Source: Epiperipatus broadwayi (Eukaryota > Onychophora > Udeonychophora > Euonychophora > Peripatidae). Taken from it: DNA of 64,000 nt. The stretch lies in assembly GCA_028023455.1 (NCBI GenBank), contig JAQFVV010000187.1, positions 64,001 through 128,000 on the forward strand. The letters run 5' to 3'. Of the stretch, positions 61,581 through 64,000 are shown piece after piece (position 1 is the stretch's first letter; the number at the start of each line of letters is the position of its first letter). The position numbers and the translations under genes were made by a program. The notes below the pieces were generated by a model. That model did not search any database. It was not told the origin of the DNA and was given only the letters and a program-made list of their open reading frames with translations.

Positions 61581-63130
61581 TAAAAAAATTTTTACTAAAT
61601 TTCTCTCATGGTCATGATTTCATGTATTAACAAATGGATCTTCTCAAGTGAAAAATTCAACTAGATACAAGCAGCATTTATATACTAAACAGAAATAGCT
61701 CTCCCAAAATTCACTTCAAAAACCACTCTCTTTTGATATCAAAGGATGTCTTCATGATCTTCACAGCCTCAGATTCAAGATTTATCATCAAAATATCTTT
61801 TGTCTCTCTTTCTTTTTTTTTTTTTTCATAAAAGATAATCTCTGCATTGTCAAATAATGTTTTATGATCTTTATTCAGTTCAAGAGTACACAGAACTGAG
61901 TTATAAATATCTATTTTTAACTCTGCTCTTATGAACTTTAACTCTTTTATTAAGACTTGATTTACTTTGACTATATAAAGTGTATGACAAATACAATGAA
62001 TCTTATAAGCTATAATAAGAATAGGTTTACTATCACTTGACTGTTTAGAAACTATTTAATAATGAATTTAAATCAAGGTCTTTCTTCCAAGCAATATTTA
62101 TACCACCCAGTAAATGACTATTGTTATAAATGAATCTATAAATTGATAACTTAAATAGTAAACAAATTTTTTATTCTCACGGGCAATTAAATTTGTATTA
62201 ATATCAAGCCTATAGATATATTTAGTAAATATAATACTTCTAATAAATTTATAATTATAACCCAAATCAACATAATCAGAAACAAATTGAATCCTTTGAA
62301 TATTGGCATTATTTTCAGAATTATTACACCTCTATATCTATAACAAAAATTCAAAAAAAAAATTTTTTTTATAAGTGAAAAACTAATAACTTTCAGGTCT
62401 TACCATATTTCTTAAATTTTTATGTTTAATAAAATCAGTCTTAACAACATTTAAATCTAAAAATTTTAACTTAATAAAATCAAAAGTACCCCCTCAATTG
62501 TAAAATTAATACTAGAATCAAAAGCATTCCATCTATCAAAAAAATTCTTCAATTTATCTTCTTCACTAACAAGCGAATAGACATGAACATATCAAACAAG
62601 TAAATTTAAAGATGCAAAAGTAATTAATAACACTATTTTCTAAAAAAATCAATACAGACAAAGTATGTCAAAGGAAAAATAACATCTCTTTCTCATCTTA
62701 TAAAACACATTATTATACATAAAATACATTGAATCCTCTAATAATAATAGCAAGTCATGAATAACTACAATCTTATCTGCAGAAAAATATTGTTTTTTTT
62801 TTAAATAGAAATACATCAATACTTATTAAGTATTCATCTGATTGATATATATTTTCAATATCTAAACTACAAAATATATAATCGTCCTCTAAAACAAAAT
62901 CATTTATTGTATTAAATGCCTCAAAAGAAGATGTCATAAAATTGATCAAAACTAATTTAATTTTTAAGAAATTTTATTAACAACTCGCCCCTGCCCTTGT
63001 AAAATCAAAAATAGATCTTAAAGGAAAATTATCTTTATGTGACTTAAGATTAAAGAAAACTTTAGAAACCAAATAATCTCTAGGATAACAACTTCATCAA
63101 TTTTTCTTACCACACACATTACAATGGAGT
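61580..63130 (-). pseudogene. Penelope-like element with RT and GIY-YIG remnants, antisense to LRPPRC
   Basis: On the - strand, from about 63100 downward, the translations SKVFFNLKSHKDNFPLRSIF, DYIFCSLDIENIY, HDLLLLLEDSMYFMYNNVFY and RWNAFDSSINFTIEG appear in order, with stops and frame changes. They match the fingers, the D-V-x-S-L motif, and the ...FL..LN..HPSI.FT.E segment of Penelope-type reverse transcriptases. Downstream (about 62010-61840) lies a GIY-YIG-like part: AYKIHCICHTLYI, then in another frame KVHKSRVKNRYL. This is the longest PLE in the window and the only one with RT, but it is dead. Confidence 0.75.
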
Positions 63131-64000
63131 TTCAATATTTCCTATAATTCATTTGATTCCAAGGTTCATAGATGGTAGTGGTTAGCAGCTCAATTTATTT
63201 ACAATACTGTACATATAATACTATTTTTTAACATAAATAGAGCACCGATGCTTTTTAATTAATGCATATATATACATAGTTATCTTACATTTTAATTTTA
63301 AAATTTCAGTGCATAAACAAAAATAACTTGTAAGAAAATATAATATTGCAAAGAGCACATATATTTACATACTCTAATAATTATTAAAATTGTATAAATT
63401 GACAATGATTATTAAATATGTAATGCTAAAAATATATAAAAATATTTATGAAATAATAAATGTACATATTGTAAGAATAATTTTCAAGTTAGATTTTATA
63501 GTCATTTTAACAAAGCTGCAAATAACACTATCATATCAACAATTCAATACTTTGTGCTTTTAATATTTATTATTTAATAATTGTTATACATTTTCATGTG
63601 TCTATATTACTGCATGTGTGTGCATGTAAGTTCACTTGATTATACTTCCTCAAAAAAAATAATAAAACTTAAAAAATATTTTATTATAAAAATAGGTGTT
63701 TTTCTCTTCATTATTTCATAAGTGAGGTATACATTCCTAAAAGGCCAAATTCAAAATATTATTTTTTTTTATTTATAATTAAATTGATAATTATTTTTTA
63801 TTAAAGGAAAAATTTCAAAAATACTTTAAGCTTGATAGAATTGCTGTGATAGTTAGCTTTACATTTTGAGGCCATTTTAAATGAAATTTTTAAGGGAGAA
63901 ACATGTCTATTGTTTTCGTTTAGATTGCAAAAAATATAATAGAACATGTTTGCATGATTCAATGAAAGTGGTAAGATTTATCAGCATCTGTAAAAGGAGA
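63131..64000. other. AT-rich sequence, LRPPRC intron 7 continued
   Basis: No exon that fits the phase left open by exon 7 is found up to the window's end, so the intron is at least 3.3 kb long. No repeat family is recognised. Confidence 0.55.

Noticed and set aside
63300-64000. LRPPRC exon 8 near acceptor-like sites at 63310 or 63981
   Set aside because: The first gives an immediate stop in the required phase. The second yields too few residues before the window ends, and they do not resemble the family.

Overview
This is nuclear DNA of an animal, very AT-rich (I estimate about 75% A+T by eye). It has long spliceosomal introns, small exons and a dense load of decayed transposable elements. 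There is no bacterial-type gene layout. The one confidently recognised gene, LRPPRC, is a mitochondrial protein of animals. Penelope-like elements, non-LTR retrotransposons and many short foldback DNA transposons suggest an invertebrate, but I cannot name the phylum from sequence alone.

The genes form a divergent pair. LRPPRC runs on the + strand from its start codon at 27609. Seven exons are visible (27609-27751, 31220-31380, 49961-50083, 51539-51660, 55101-55159, 58129-58215, 60604-60642), giving about 244 residues before the gene leaves the window. On the - strand, a WD-repeat protein resembling WDR27 starts at 27069 and has four visible exons (26887-27069, 18699-18846, 16413-16534, 10955-11065). 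Only about 540 bp separate the two start codons, so the interval probably holds a shared promoter.

Nearly everything else is intron or flank filled with repeats. Positions 3.9-5.6 kb hold foldback repeats, including a mariner-type one with a TA target duplication. Positions 5.7-10.0 kb are a nest of Penelope-like element (PLE) pieces: a GIY-YIG fragment split by a 2.1 kb transposon with an exact 8-bp target duplication, followed by two PLE ends facing each other as a large palindrome. Positions 21.4-25.4 kb and 35.0-37.4 kb contain TATA-plus-leader segments of unknown nature and a LINE endonuclease relic. LRPPRC introns carry three copies of one LINE family, a hAT-type element with perfect 8-bp target duplications, several MITEs, and an antisense PLE at 61.6-63.1 kb.

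The most interesting item is a repeat family seen twice (6198-8333 and 51820-52992). Each copy has GGTA-type terminal inverted repeats, a perfect 8-bp target duplication and an internal minisatellite array, and neither has a detectable gene. I do not recognise it as a described family.
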